From the NCBI GenBank assembly GCA_003439945.1, contig QVRM01001294.1, forward strand, positions 33,624 through 97,623: a stretch of 64,000 bases of DNA. The letters run 5' to 3'. Shown in pieces: positions 22,060 to 32,759 of the stretch. The notes under the pieces were generated by a model. The model saw nothing but the letters and a program-made list of their open reading frames with translations. It was not told the origin of the DNA and made no database searches. Every line of letters starts with the position of its first letter. Within the stretch, counting starts at the first letter, position 1. A program made the position numbers and the translations under genes. This DNA is from Dermanyssus gallinae (Eukaryota; Arthropoda; Arachnida; Mesostigmata; Dermanyssidae).

Positions 22060-23347
22060 CAGGTAGTTCAACAAGTTCTTAAAATGAGCTTTTCAGAATT
22101 CGAATTTTGGCGCGCTTTCACCGCTATTGGAAACGGCAACTTTTCGAATGCTAGCAGTCAAATATTATGGTGATTGGCCGTTGCGATTTCGTTTGATCGC
22201 TTTTCCCGTGCAACGTATCGGCGTGATTTTGAAAAATGGAGGAAAAAGAGTTTCGAGTGGTTATCAAGCATTTTTATTTCAAAGGTTGGAATGCGACCCA
22301 AATAAAAACTGAGTTAGACGAGGTGTACGGTGACTCTGCGCCATGTTTTGCCACTGTTTCCAACTGGATTAATGAGTTAAAAAGAGGTCGCAGGAGCACC
22401 GAGGATGAACTACGTTCAGGACTCCCAAAAACGGCAACTGATGAGGAAAACGTGGAAAAAGTGCGGAAAATCATTGCCGCAGATAAGCGAGTGAACATTA
22501 GGGAGATAGCGGAGGCCTTGGGGATCAGTTTGGGTAGAGTGCATTTCATCCTGCACGAAAACTTGAAGATGAAAAAGCTCAGAGCAAAATGGGTGCCGTA
22601 TTTGCTCAACCAAGGCCAAAAAGACGCGCGTGTTTCCGCTTCACAGCAAAATTTGGCCAAGATGTCGAAAAATCCGTCGGATTTTTGGCGCAGATTCGTG
22701 ACCGTCGATGAAAGCTGGGTCCATCACTACACTCCCGAGACCCAAGAAGCATCTCGTCAATGGTGTGCACCTGGTGAACAGCCTCCGAAGAGGGTGCGGA
22801 CAACGGCATCGGCCGGAAAGATGATGGCTACGGTTTTTTGGGACCAACGTGGAATAAATCTGGTCGACTACTTTGAGAGCGGTAAAACGATTACGGGAGA
22901 ATATTATGCAAGACTGTTGGACTGCCTGAAGCAAGAACTCATCGTAAAACGGCCCGCTTTGCAGAAGAAGGTTGTCCTGTTTCACCAGGACAATGCTTCC
23001 GCACACAAGTCGCGGCAAGCAACGGCAAAACTGGCCCAACTGAGGTTCGAACTTATTGAACAACCTTCCTATTCTCCAGACCTGGCCCCCTCTGATTATT
23101 TCCTCTTCGGACATTTGAAGAATAGTCTCGGTGGAAAGCGTTTTTCCAGCAATGAAGAGGTTAAGGCTGCTGTCAATGCCTTTTTTCAGTCTAAAGACGC
23201 GGAATTCTACTCAAGGGGTATAAATGCTCTGAAATCTCGGTAAGAAAAGTGTATTGAGCTTCTCGGGGAGTATATCGAATAAGAAAAATTAAAAACAAGA
23301 TTTGGAAAATTCTTGGTTTTCATTCTAAGAACTTGTTGAACTACCTG
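22060..23347 (+). mobile_element. mariner element, copy 1 (best preserved)
   Basis: Inverted terminal repeats begin CAGGTAGTTCAACAAGTTCT at 22060 and end with the complement at 23347. They match over about 28 bp with one mismatch. TA dinucleotides flank both ends (22058-22059 and 23348-23349), the TA target duplication of mariner/Tc1 elements. Length 1288 bp is normal for mariner. One long transposase frame is inside. Confidence 0.95.
22236..23243 (+). CDS. mariner transposase, nearly intact, short C-terminal truncation
   Basis: Frame of 335 codons starting at the first ATG after the left repeat. N-terminal paired helix-turn-helix region (residues about 5-110), linker box WVPYLL at 119-124 (canonical WVPHEL), then the DDE/D catalytic domain. 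The aspartates are D158 (VTVDESW), D252 (FHQDNASAH) and D287 (PDLAPSD), with 34 residues between the last two, i.e. the mariner D,D34D signature. The frame ends after NALKSR because TGG is TAA at 23241-23243. Copies 2 and 3 continue for 12 more codons (WEKCIELLGEYI then E) to a TAA. The last helix is therefore lost. Activity is doubtful but the catalytic triad is complete. Confidence 0.93.
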   Translation: MEEKEFRVVIKHFYFKGWNATQIKTELDEVYGDSAPCFATVSNWINELKRGRRSTEDELRSGLPKTATDEENVEKVRKIIAADKRVNIREIAEALGISLGRVHFILHENLKMKKLRAKWVPYLLNQGQKDARVSASQQNLAKMSKNPSDFWRRFVTVDESWVHHYTPETQEASRQWCAPGEQPPKRVRTTASAGKMMATVFWDQRGINLVDYFESGKTITGEYYARLLDCLKQELIVKRPALQKKVVLFHQDNASAHKSRQATAKLAQLRFELIEQPSYSPDLAPSDYFLFGHLKNSLGGKRFSSNEEVKAAVNAFFQSKDAEFYSRGINALKSR

Positions 23348-23384
23348 TACATACTTTATAATAATCTATACCATAGCATACCAT

Positions 23385-23387
<3 letters not shown>

Positions 23388-23448
<61 letters not shown>
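23388..23448. repeat. (TA)n microsatellite
   Basis: About 60 bp of TA repeat, left flank of a Tc1-like insertion. Confidence 0.96.
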
Positions 23449-23451
<3 letters not shown>

Positions 23452-24973
23452 TCCCTGGAAAAATAGAGGGCCACTCATTTTTGTTACATTTCACGCACTT
23501 ATAATAACCAATCGTGTAAAAATCATAGTGATACATGCTCACAGAGTAACAGCGGAGACTTCTATCGACATTTGGGGTCTCGGATTACTTTGAACCACGA
23601 TATTTCCACATTTGGTACAGCTACAGCGCGAAAAAAGTTATAAGGCCACAAGCAAAAAAACCAGTTAAAACAAATTAATTAAGCGGATAACGGCATTTGG
23701 GCTAATTTTACGGCATTTAGCAACTATACTTAATACTCAGTGAACTTCCCATTAAGTCGGATAACCTCAAAAGTGCGATTTGGTATAGTGTTAAACAGAT
23801 TTTGGATGACGTTTGCAAGAGCTCGTCCCAAGCCTCGGAAATTATTTTTTATCGGTGCAAATTTATTGTTCGAGCCAGCTTCACACATTCTAGATGATAT
23901 TAAGATCAGGTGAGATTGCAGGCCAGCGAATGACTTCAATGTGACGTAGGTCAAACCAACTTCCGATCAGCCCTGCGGTGTGGATCGGGGCGTTATCGTG
24001 TGTAAAAACTAATTCTGGCCCTCCCATCAGCTTAGAATGCGCCGCTTGCTCTTCTAGTAAATACTCGTAACGCGTCGAATAAACACGACCGTCTAAAAAC
24101 TCCGGCGACTTTGTATAATACCCGACAGCAGCCCATATCACCACTGAACCGCCACCTAAGTGACGTTTTGACAAAAATTCGTTCTTCCTTGCGAACATCG
24201 CGCGAATAATAGTGAAATCGATCCGATTCATCGAACTTAAACTTTTTTTATTTTTCACTTTGTGTCGCTCAGTGATCCATGACATCGTATCGTGGGCACT
24301 CAGTGGTTTATGACATTTTATCGTGGGCAAAGTCAAGACGAGCTTTCATCAGCGGTCAGCGGTCAATCGTTGCTTTTTCTTGTGTTTTTTGTCAATGTGT
24401 CTTCCTGAGGAAGTTTTGCACATTTCGCACGTTCGTTTGCACATCAGCCGCCGCCGCAATCGCCCTTGCCGAGGGCGCAGAGTTTGACGCTTTCTTCAGA
24501 ATTGCAGCCTGTTTCGTTTCGAAATAGAATTTGGACGCCTGGAACTCTTTTTTTTACGGCGTATTTTACCTAAATTAACAAAGTTATTTACAACTTGAAC
24601 ACAACGCCCCAATTCACGGGAAATTTTGCGATTAGAGAAGCCGAAGTCCTTATAAACCATGATATGGGCCTTTTCTTTACTCATGAGACGTCAGCTTAAG
24701 CCTATCGTTTCAACAAAGAAAAACTTCTGGTAAAAGGTCTGCCTTTGTTTCTGTCGAATTTCTATCACGTCGCCATTCTAATTCGTAATTCACTCATTCA
24801 GACATGTATCTTGCTAGTGACATTATCATTTTTTCGCGGTGTAGCTGTGTTAGATGTGGAAATATCGTGGTTTAAAGTAATCCGAGACCTAAGATGTTAT
24901 AATAAACGATTGGTTATAATAAATGCGTGAAATGTAACATAAATGGGTGGCCCTATATTGTTTTCAGGGACTG
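23449..24973 (-). mobile_element. Tc1-like element, copy T1, inserted in (TA)n
   Basis: Terminal inverted repeats start CAGTCCCTGG at 23449 and end CCAGGGACTG-like at 24973 (CAGGGACTG). They match over about 68 bp and again in a subterminal block (23573-23640 with 24815-24895), so the inverted repeats are long. Both ends abut TA repeats. The decayed transposase is on the minus strand. Confidence 0.9.
23730..24684 (-). pseudogene. Tc1-like transposase pseudogene (copy T1)
   Basis: Minus strand from the ATG at 24684: an N-terminal HTH (MSKEKAHIMVYKDFGFSNRK) followed by a basic second segment (GKIRRKKKSSRRP). After a frame change comes the catalytic domain with HLGGGSVVIWAAVGYYTK (about 24110-24165), FTHDNAPIHTAG (catalytic D, about 23975-24010), WPAISPDLNII (about 23895-23930) and C-terminal NRTFEVIRLNGKFTEY. 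The codon after NII is TAG (canonical Glu), and two frame changes are present. Confidence 0.88.
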
Positions 24974-24994
24974 TATATATATATATATATATAT
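24974..24994. repeat. (TA)n, right flank of T1
   Basis: Short TA run continuing the array split by the Tc1-like insertion. Confidence 0.9.
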
Positions 24995-26589
24995 GCCCCG
25001 GGCTAGCAGCCTCCCAGCTGTTTCCTGGATAGTGATCCTTCTTCACCCACCATACTACTTTATCATGCTTGGCGAACTTCTACAGGCAGAACTCGCAGGT
25101 GCACAGCTCATACCCCTCGTGAAAAGCGGCATTTTAACATACTAGGTAGTTATAACCATGCACTGCACATATCTGGCGTATTAGTCTTAGAGGTAAATAA
25201 TTGCTGTAAAATACCCTTGCAAATGCGACCCCTGCAATACCTTTCCTTGATTCAATCTTGACTGAAATGCATATGTCGGTTTTGCAAATCCGGGACACGG
25301 ATCCAGAAGCCTAGGTCCGTCTTCCGGAAACTATTCAAGATGATAGTGCGTTGGTTTATTGTCGTACATTTATAAAACGTATCCGCACACGTACCTCACT
25401 TTACCAGGTTGTTTTATTTTCTGGATCTGTTGGTTGCACAAAGCAGCTCCGGAGCCACACCATTGCCTGTAAACACCTCAATTGAGGTAAAGCTACAGGA
25501 ATAGACAGAACAACGTATTTTAATTAAAATGTTAAGACACTCCTACGTTCAAATCTACATATGTTGTACATGTCAGGCAAGCAAACGCTGCAAAGCCAGT
25601 TTCAGCCCGTAGGAGACGAAGGATCATAAAGATGCCCCTACACAGTTTACTTACGACGGAGCAAAAGGTAAATTCGCCCGAGCCCACGGTTAAACTTGGC
25701 TCTAATTGCACAAGCATACCCCTCTTTCATCCGTATTTGAATACATTCTCGCCTGGTGCTATGAACGAACACTACTCTGATAATAAAAAAAGTATCTGTT
25801 AACAAAACCATCCTACCGATAAAGGTTGACTAGATTTTTAGTGACCTAGCTGTAGGCTCACTGCTATGCGAGTCGCCTTGTCAGCCAGAAGTATGCCCAT
25901 GAGTGCACTGATAAGCGGGTGTAACCAGGCACCTGAATCCGTCCCGTACACGGCGTTTAGGCATGCCCTGGTCGTGTCCTCGATAGTTCGTTGAGAAGTC
26001 AACTAAAAAAATGCACCTCCGTTACCTTGGTATAGCGCGTACCTCAGCACTGAACGTGGGCCAAACAATTTCTAAGCAAGTCAACTTTTGCTCTATCTAG
26101 AAGGAGGATTGCCCTGTTCTATGCGCTCAACAATAACGAGAAATGCCTGTCAGACTCGGTAAAAATCAATAAATTCGAAGTCTAGAGGCTTTCTTTAATT
26201 TTTGATGTAAGGCATTCGAAGCAAACGAACACCCTTAAAAGCTCTAGATCAATATTGCAAATCATCTTGCAGCCGGGCGGAGGTCACGGAGTGATTTTCT
26301 ATATGTGTGACGATTGGTGATCATCGGTAGAACCACAGTTATATCTCGCATTTTACTGGATTTAACTCCAAACCGAAAGTTCAAAAACGTCAAGAACCCG
26401 TCGAATGTACGCAGCTATCGTGCGAAAATTTTTTCACAATAGATCATCTCATTAGATACCAGGGGCTTAATGGGCTCGTAAACGAACAAGCCAAAGAAAA
26501 AACAGAACAGCGCTAAGGGATTTGTCTACTGTAGCCCGCTGGCAGACGCAATAGTTTGCTCGGGCAGATCATCGTAGGAAGGGTGTCAA
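24995..26589. other. Unassigned DNA (about 1.6 kb)
   Basis: No ORF of note, no recognisable transposon motif and no simple repeat. The longest stretch in the window that I cannot attribute to a mobile element. Confidence 0.5.
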
Positions 26590-26700
26590 TGTGTCAATTC
26601 GACGTGGTCTTAGGCGAAGTGTAATGAGTAAGGGGCATGACATGGAACGATCTTCATCAATTGATCCCATGTCATACTGTTAAAAGCGCCTTTTGAAATC
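26590..26700 (-). pseudogene. Family A RT scrap
   Basis: The minus strand from about 26700 reads DFKRRF/AFNSMTWDQLMKIV with a frame change. It matches KLDFKNAFNSMIRDHLMKVV of copy A3 at 36.1 kb, the RT palm entry of family A. About 100 bp only. Confidence 0.6.
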
Positions 26701-27099
26701 GAGTTTCGCAAAGATCTCTAGGATTTCGCGAGTCGACAAATACGAACATAGATGTGGTATATCGTGTAGTCGGATTCTTTCAGCAGCCGGTGAACAGCCT
26801 GACATGAGCTACACAAAGCGGCTCCTTGCTTGGATAGGCAAGCAAAGTACTCGCTTCATATATAATGAAGAACACCTTTCAAACTGGTTAAAATTCGCCA
26901 GCGTGAGATGGTTCCACACCCTGTCAAGACCATACATCAGCGTCGGAACAATCTTAAGCATGAAGAGCCTCACTGCTGAAAAACAGACAGTCTTCGGACA
27001 TTGCCTACTTCCCCGTAAAGAGAGTCAAGTGCCTTCCGTACTGTTTTGTTTTGTTTACAGCGCATTTATATGCGCTGTGAACGTCGGTCCTGTATAATA
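26701..27099. other. Open frame without recognised family
   Basis: An open plus-strand frame of about 134 codons (26693-27097) has no recognisable motif and starts inside the family A scrap. I do not consider it a gene. Confidence 0.35.
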
Positions 27100-28530
27100 A
27101 ACCCGAAGGCCAACATACTGGGAAGAGTAACAAACTCCTATGGTTGGCCGCAGCAACGTATAACGTCTCTGGCAGCCAATTAATTTCCGCGCCTGAATTT
27201 CATGGCTTTGGTCTTCCTGGTGTTTATCTCAAGTCCCTTCGAGACAAGGAACGCCTCTATCATAGAGGTAATGCGCTTGATAGCATCTAGGTCGCGATGG
27301 GCGACCACGATATTATCTCCATACATCACCACTACGGCTTTTTGGTACTCCTGCCGGACGTAACCGACGAGGTCAGCAAGGAGAAATGTAGGCGAGACGC
27401 AGCTTAGCGGGTTCCTTGCGGAGCTCCCAGATTTTGTTTAATTTCTAATAAACCCTGCTTACCGTCTACCAATAAGGTGTCCTCCTCAAAGAAATTTGCT
27501 ATTACACTCAGAAGAGAGCCACCCACTCCTGCTCGTTGGAATGGTTCAACCAGCAGATGGCCAGGGACTTTGTCAAAGGCCTTGACGCAGTCAATAAAAA
27601 CTGCATGCAGATGACCTTTGGGTTATGCCACAGCTCGATTTCTGACTGAAGAACGTGGATTGCATCACGGGTGCCTCGGCCACTCCTAAAGCCGAGTTGC
27701 TCCGGTGGAAGTGCCTCTTCAGCCGCGTGCTCAATCCATCAAATAACCATTTTACAGCAAATCTTCTTCAATGTGCGTTCTGATGCCACTCCACGATAGA
27801 GATTTGGATCTTGTTTGTCATCACCGTGCCTACCCTTGAACAGAACAGAAAGCCTGGCGACATCCTAGACCTTAGGCATCCGCCCCCTCTTTATAATCTT
27901 ATTAAAGAAATAACAAAGAGTTTCTGCCAAGAGAGAAAGTGATTGGACCCAATGCCCATAGCATCCCTGATCGGGCCCCGAGCTCCTTCTTTTTGGGAGT
28001 GACCATAGGACCCGGACACACCTCCACCTCGAAAGGCAGATCCATGTTGTGTTACTCCAGTGTAAGCGGATGCTGTACGATTAAAGATACGGCCGCAACG
28101 TCACGATAAAGTAACAGGTTAGTTAGGTGGCTCTTGACCTGCTCGTCGCTAAGCGGGTTCACCGCCCTACGAGGTCGCACGATGTAAGCTGAAGGCTCTC
28201 GTTCTGCCCTTTCGAACAGCCATCGTTCCTCCCGCCTTACGTGCTTCCTTTTTTGATCATAGCAGAGTTTTATATAAGCCCTTCTATGCTCAAAGTAGTC
28301 CCGCCTGGCTTGCAGTGATGATGGTGCTCTGGCTCTTGCTTCACGCAGGAGTCCAAGCACTTCACCGTGGGCGAGATAGCGGGCTCGAGAGTCTCACGAA
28401 CGTAATTTCTTTCACCATAACCTTTTCCACTTCACTGCACTTCTCATCGTTCTCTCCAACTGGTCACACGTGGTGTCGATGTCAGGGCTTACCTAAAGAC
28501 CGCCCACCGCTCTGTCCAAACGCGATAGAT
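27100..28530 (-). pseudogene. Family D retroelement: linker and RT
   Basis: Minus strand. The linker (28360-28050) is basic: SSLQARRDYFEHRRAYIKLC, then NPLSDEQVKSHLTNLLLY. RT follows: LFKGRHGDDKQDPNLYRG (about 27800-27855), PPEQLGFRSGRGTRDAIHVL (about 27650-27710) and a catalytic region reading VVVMYGDNIVVAH (about 27300-27340), where YADD is replaced by YGDN. Multiple stops and frame changes are present. The element relates to the plus-strand piece at 6.65-7.2 kb. Confidence 0.72.
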
Positions 28531-28599
28531 TAATCCGTCTTATTGCAGATCAGCGCGGCGGGTTACGTCGGTCTCGCCAAATACTGGGAACATCGACAA

Positions 28600-28770
28600 A
28601 GGAAAACGTTTATAATGTGATGGGACTGCGGCAGAGTCATTTCTAAGCTTCGCCTGCTCAACTCAATGGGTAGCATACTCCGACCGCTTTCTTCCGCTAC
28701 TTAGTTTTCAGTTTCTACATGCAAGCTAACCTTTTTGATAAGCCGCTTCTTTTTAAGTGTGTTTTCTTGA
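28600..28770 (-). pseudogene. Family J RT scrap
   Basis: The minus strand reads RLIKKVSLHVETEN then VAEESGRS and LSRRSLEMTL, parallel to RLIKRASLHVKFEDWVVGES and LSRRSLDMALSQ at 34.95-35.13 kb. Nucleotide similarity is visible over about 150 bp. Confidence 0.65.
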
Positions 28771-29106
28771 CTGTATTTTATGTGTATTACAACATTATAG
28801 TTCGTAAGGCTGAAAGCCCGTGTACGCAGCACTGGGACATCTGATACGTATGATTTTTTTTATTTCTTGCACCGTGCTATCTAACGTATTTACTTATGTT
28901 TTTAAATATAATTCTAGTAAAAACAATAATGAGTCAGTAAACAGTATTTTGCCAGGATGTTCAGGGATCTGGTCGAGGAATATATTTTTAGTGGTCGTTC
29001 GATAACGCCTTTGTTATAGTATGTATTCCATTACCTTAGTGGATAATCACATATGGCCATACGTTTTGCCCACGTGTCACGTCCTGGGCACGCATGACTG
29101 TGGCAC
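28771..29106. other. Unassigned AT-rich DNA
   Basis: No feature recognised. Confidence 0.45.
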
Positions 29107-29185
29107 CATGTACAAGTATATAAAGATATATATAGAAAATATTGTGATGATTTATTGATCATTTACAATACGTTTGCACACTCAT
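29107..29185 (-). mobile_element. R4/Dong-like element, 3' tail only
   Basis: The reverse complement matches the 3' end of the R4/Dong-like element at 45700-45757: GTGTGCAAACGTATTGTAAA, then AATCATCACAATATTTTC followed by TATATATA. The tail is cut on its upstream side by the Tc1-like element T3. As at 45.76 kb, the sequence 3' of the tail is TA-rich. Confidence 0.75.
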
Positions 29186-29310
29186 TTATATTGATATAAA
29201 ATAAAAAGTGTGAAAAAACAGTGTTGCAAAATATTAGCCACAAAAACATGCTAACAACACGGCTCTGGACAATCAATACTACACCTGATATACGATCCCG
29301 GGGATCAAAT

Positions 29311-29323
29311 GTCAGGAATATTG
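29311..29323. repeat. Target-site duplication, left copy
   Basis: The 13-mer GTCAGGAATATTG is repeated exactly at 32700-32712 and brackets the nested R1-clade insertion. Confidence 0.9.
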
Positions 29324-29559
29324 TTTTTTTTTAATTATTTAAGAGGGGGAAATGCTTTTAGGCACGCGGTACACGGCGGACTACACGCCGGCTGGTAGCT
29401 CGATGACTACCAAAGCTTTTGTATTACCTGCTAAAACCCTCATATCTCCTGTTATCCCCCGTAACCGGGTCCTATAGGTGAAACTAATATTGCTCACAGT
29501 TAAGGGGGAGGATCTCTAATACTATCACAATCTATCGTGCAACTATCTGCACCGGTTCT

Positions 29560-30525
29560 TGTTTAAAACTCTAAATGAATTTTTCTTGCAAATCAGGCCC
29601 TCACAAAGCTTATATCTGGGCGCCATTCGTTAAATCGATCGCCACCGAGACCACATCTACTATCACGCCAATAACTTCGCCAACCGCATCATTTACAATG
29701 AAATCGGCGGCGCGTCGTCGTACAGCCTCCTCCTTGGCCATCATGATCCCTATCATATTGCGCGCGCAAGTCTGTTCCACTGTTCTCGATACTCCAACAT
29801 ACGTGCGACAACATCCTTTAGATCAAAAGTATCTCCGAGCAGCTCGCCTCTCTGTACTCTCCATGCCGGGCAGTAGAACACCGTATGCTCCGGTGTGTCT
29901 CGGGCTATCATGTTGCAGAAAGTGTAAATGCCAGAATTCGTATTTTCAATCTTCCTTAAATACGCCTGGGACTCCCCATGACCTGTAAGGACCTGTGTGT
30001 GTGATGTGGCAGGTCAGTTCTCCACCGGGTCTATCCATCCAAGACCTGATGTCGGGGATAAGCGTTTTAATAGGAAACCCAGGTTCGCCTTCTTGAATGG
30101 CGTCCCACTCATGTTGCCACTCCCCCATCATCTGCGAATGGGCGTCGTTATAATCAAACAGGGGATCCGACCACACAGCTGCTCGTTTATCAACCTTGAG
30201 ATCCCATGGTATGGTTCCGGCTAGAACTAGTTCTGAGAGTGTGCTGACGGTCCTGTAGCCGCTAATGATTCTCAGCGCAGACCCTCTCTGTGTCCTCCGT
30301 AGTAGATCTCTGTTGCATTAGGTTGCGGTCACGAGCTGCATTCACACGGGTGAATCTAACAGCGGCACTGATTATCCTACCTTCATCAGCAATCGTCTCT
30401 TTTCCGCCCGAGCCCCGTGGGCGTTAGGAAGAAGCCGTACAATCTTATTATTCACTTTAAGTGCGCGGTCCGTGGCGATATTGATATGAGTGGTTCCTGG
30501 TAGACCGCGATCGAGATGGACACCG
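29560..30525 (-). pseudogene. R1-clade ORF2 C-terminal fragment
   Basis: Minus strand from YLGVHLDRGLPG through GARAEKRRLL, SGYRTVSTLSELVLAGTIPW (about 30215-30275), MMGEWQHEWDAIQEGEPGFP and IKTLIPDIRSWMDRPGGELT to HLHFLQHDSPRHTGAYGVLL. This is the standard post-RT part of R1-clade proteins. Several stops. Confidence 0.78.
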
Positions 30526-30529
30526 AGAT

Positions 30530-31353
30530 ACCGAAAAAATTAAATTTATAAACACATTTATATACCCAGACATAACCCAATCAACAAGTGGTAGCAGTTT
30601 TCGATCACACATCCAGGAGAGGGTCAGGAAGGTCATCATCGCAGCTGCGGCAATTAAATGGCCATATATGATATTAGTTCATGCAGCAATTGCTCTTTTC
30701 GGGATACAGATAGCACCCATTGCCACATACGGCATTCCACTAATATAGGATGAGTCGGGAGTAGGCGAATTGCGTTTAATTGATGGGGTGAGCTTTTTAT
30801 TTTTAAAGAGGGTTTTCGCACTATCAAGTACATGCAGGAATAAAAATGTTCAAGTCTTGGAGGGTGGCCCGCTGCTGACGGAAGGCCTACAAAACGATGT
30901 TATATGAAGAACACGTCTGCCTTTAAAGTTTATATGCGGAACTGGGAAATCAAAATTAGTGAGGTGTACATAATTATTTATTTTAATTTATTTATTTAAA
31001 ATGCACCCTGTTTGGGTATTAAATGTATCTGCATACTTAATAGGTATTTATGGAACAGCAGCAATGACGAGCACTGAATGGCAGTGTAGCGGGGTAACAG
31101 ATCGACATATAACTACGGCCTTTGCAGCTCACGGATTTTATCACGTTTTGTGCAACGTGGAGGGTTTTTATAAACCACAGGATGAATGTCAATGCAAATA
31201 ATGCTGAAGCAAATGTGATCGATACCACGCTGCGGTATGCCCGGCGGTTAGGTCTATAGCAGAACAAGCAAAACGCTAGATTGTTGGTGTCTTGAAACTT
31301 TTTGATGTAACATAAACACATTTACCCAGTTTGGGTGTTAATAAGAAAACAAA
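30530..31353 (+). mobile_element. Family B 3' fragment (copy B2) nested inside the R1 element
   Basis: Plus strand: SSFRSHIQERVRKVIIAAAA (about 30588-30650), ALFGIQIAPIATYGIPLI, KRVFALSSTCRNK, then after a small AT-rich interruption (about 30968-31040) IGIYGTAAMTSTEWQCSG and HGFYHVLCNVEGFYKPQDEC. These match copy B1 (1640-2290). The 3'UTR TGTAACATAAACACATTTAC is at about 31307-31326. The copy is 5'-truncated and broken by stops. Confidence 0.82.
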
Positions 31354-31399
31354 TTCTCCCCTGCAAATGTTAGCCTAATGTGTCGACAGTGTCTGCGGC

Positions 31400-31800
31400 C
31401 TATGAGCAGTATGGCCTTACTTTTTGAGGGGGCCATCTGCAGCCGGCCTCGTCCATCCAGTCCTCGATCACCTTCAACGCAGCGTTAGCTGTATCCTCGA
31501 GGTGGTTCGCCATTCGCGCCTGTACCGTAAGTGCCAGGTCGTCTGCATAGGCTGCAAGCTCTGATCTTCGGGGCATATCCGAAAGACGAAAGACGTCGGC
31601 GTATACCAGATTTCACAGTAGAGGGCCTATAATCGAACCCTGTGGCACTCCGGCCGTCATCGCACATTATTTTCCATCACTTTGCACCAATCGAACTTCC
31701 AGATAATCAGAGATCAGTCGGACGAGGTGAGGAGGTACTGCAGCCGCATCGAGAGCCGCCTGTTTGCAGAGTGCTTCCGCAAAGGTCAACGCAACCTACA
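31400..31800 (-). pseudogene. R1-clade RT fragment with intact YADD
   Basis: Minus strand: RLVQSDGK, AGVPQGSIIGPLL (about 31625-31665), NLVYADVFRLSDMPRRSELA, the intact catalytic box YADDLALTVQARM (about 31510-31550) and IEDWMDEAG, then a break near 31430. IRLTFAGENF (about 31350-31380) is followed by the family B insertion. YLGVHLDRGLPG resumes at about 30490-30525, so the family B copy sits between GENF and YLGV. Confidence 0.83.
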
Positions 31801-31879
31801 GTCGCCTTTTCTGTAATCGTCAGCTTTACGTCGCCGCTTTCCGAGTTTTCGCCATTTGTTGACGACAATTCCGTGTTCG

Positions 31880-32699
31880 TTGATGGCCGATCCTGAGTCC
31901 TACTTCTTTTATTTTTTTTCTTTCTTGCCCATTTTTTTGCCGCGTTTACATGTTGTTATCACGACCTTTAGATTGAACTTACGGGAAAGGCACTCAAGAA
32001 GCTTTCGGGGACTTTGCTAATTCTCTTGGCTGCTCATATAGCACGATATGTCGCTCTCGCGGTCATGATGATTGCTCGTCTCTATGATGTCCTTTACCTT
32101 CCTTATGGTTTTCTCCAATAATTCACTTTCCTGTAGAATGTCACTGTCTTTAGGCAGACGCATGGCGATTAACATCTTACTTATGGGTTCTTCACTCTCT
32201 CCTGTTTCTTGGACGTAACGGGAGGTGACCTCTCCTAGTCTCTTAGCCGCCTCTCCTTTAAGCCCGCTGATTTAAGTTGACATGTTGTCCCATATCACAC
32301 TATCATCTCGCGAGTCTTGCCTGACAATCATGAGTCGTACTGGGCTCTCTTTAACGATGCTCGTTTTGGTCAGTTTAGTGTGTGTGTATACCCTAACTGG
32401 CCAATTAGTGGCCAACAAAGTTGTAAGATCCTGCTCGCCGTCACAAGCCTCTATCATGGCATTAATGTTATAAACCTGACTAAGTTGGCAGCGACAACAG
32501 ACCTTCTTTGTTTGTGGCACCTGCCCATCATTGGCCATCATTTCTTCCATTTCCGCCAGTCGCTTACGGTTATCTCCTCGCAAGGCATCGATTTATTTCT
32601 TTTGGGTCTCTTTTATTTTCTCAGCTTGCAATTGCAATTTAAGAGCCTTTTCATTTATTACCTTCGGCTCCTGTTTCATAGCCTTATTCATTTCCAGGA
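31880..32699 (-). pseudogene. R1-clade ORF1 fragment
   Basis: Minus-strand homologue of the plus-strand ORF1 at 62853-63905. Shared blocks include ANDGQVPQTKK, CCRCQLSQ, DLTTLLAT, KESPVRLMIVR and DSVIWDNMST. It lacks the first 85 or so residues, consistent with 5' truncation at 32699. Where the 63.6-kb copy has a TAA stop, this copy has GAA. Confidence 0.85.
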
Positions 32700-32712
32700 G
32701 TCAGGAATATTG
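32700..32712. repeat. Target-site duplication, right copy
   Basis: Exact match of the 13-mer at 29311-29323. It lies in Tc1-like T3 sequence. Confidence 0.9.
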
Positions 32713-32759
32713 TCTAGCTAAATCAATTGTTCTATACTTGGAACATATTCTACAGCTCA

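Larger units (their letters stand above)
29324..32699 (-). mobile_element. R1-clade element nested in T3 (5'-truncated, internally deleted)
   Basis: Minus-strand insert with a nine-base poly(T) at 29324-29332 (poly(A) end of the element) and flanking 13-bp TSDs. Contents from its 5' side: ORF1 fragment (31880-32699), RT fragment (31400-31800), an intruding plus-strand family B copy (30530-31353), then post-RT and C-terminal part (29560-30525). Sequence between ORF1 and RT, including the endonuclease, is missing. Confidence 0.82.

Noticed and set aside
22274..23114. Minus-strand open frames antisense to mariner transposase (repeated at 39.2 and 55.1 kb)
   Set aside because: Antisense shadows of the transposase; they recur only because the element recurs.
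26693..27097. 134-codon plus-strand frame as a possible host exon
   Set aside because: No motif, no splice context visible, and its start lies inside an inverted family A fragment.
30968..31040. Small AT-rich interruption in family B copy B2 as a separate transposon
   Set aside because: About 70 bp without clear inverted ends or TSD; could be simple-sequence expansion.
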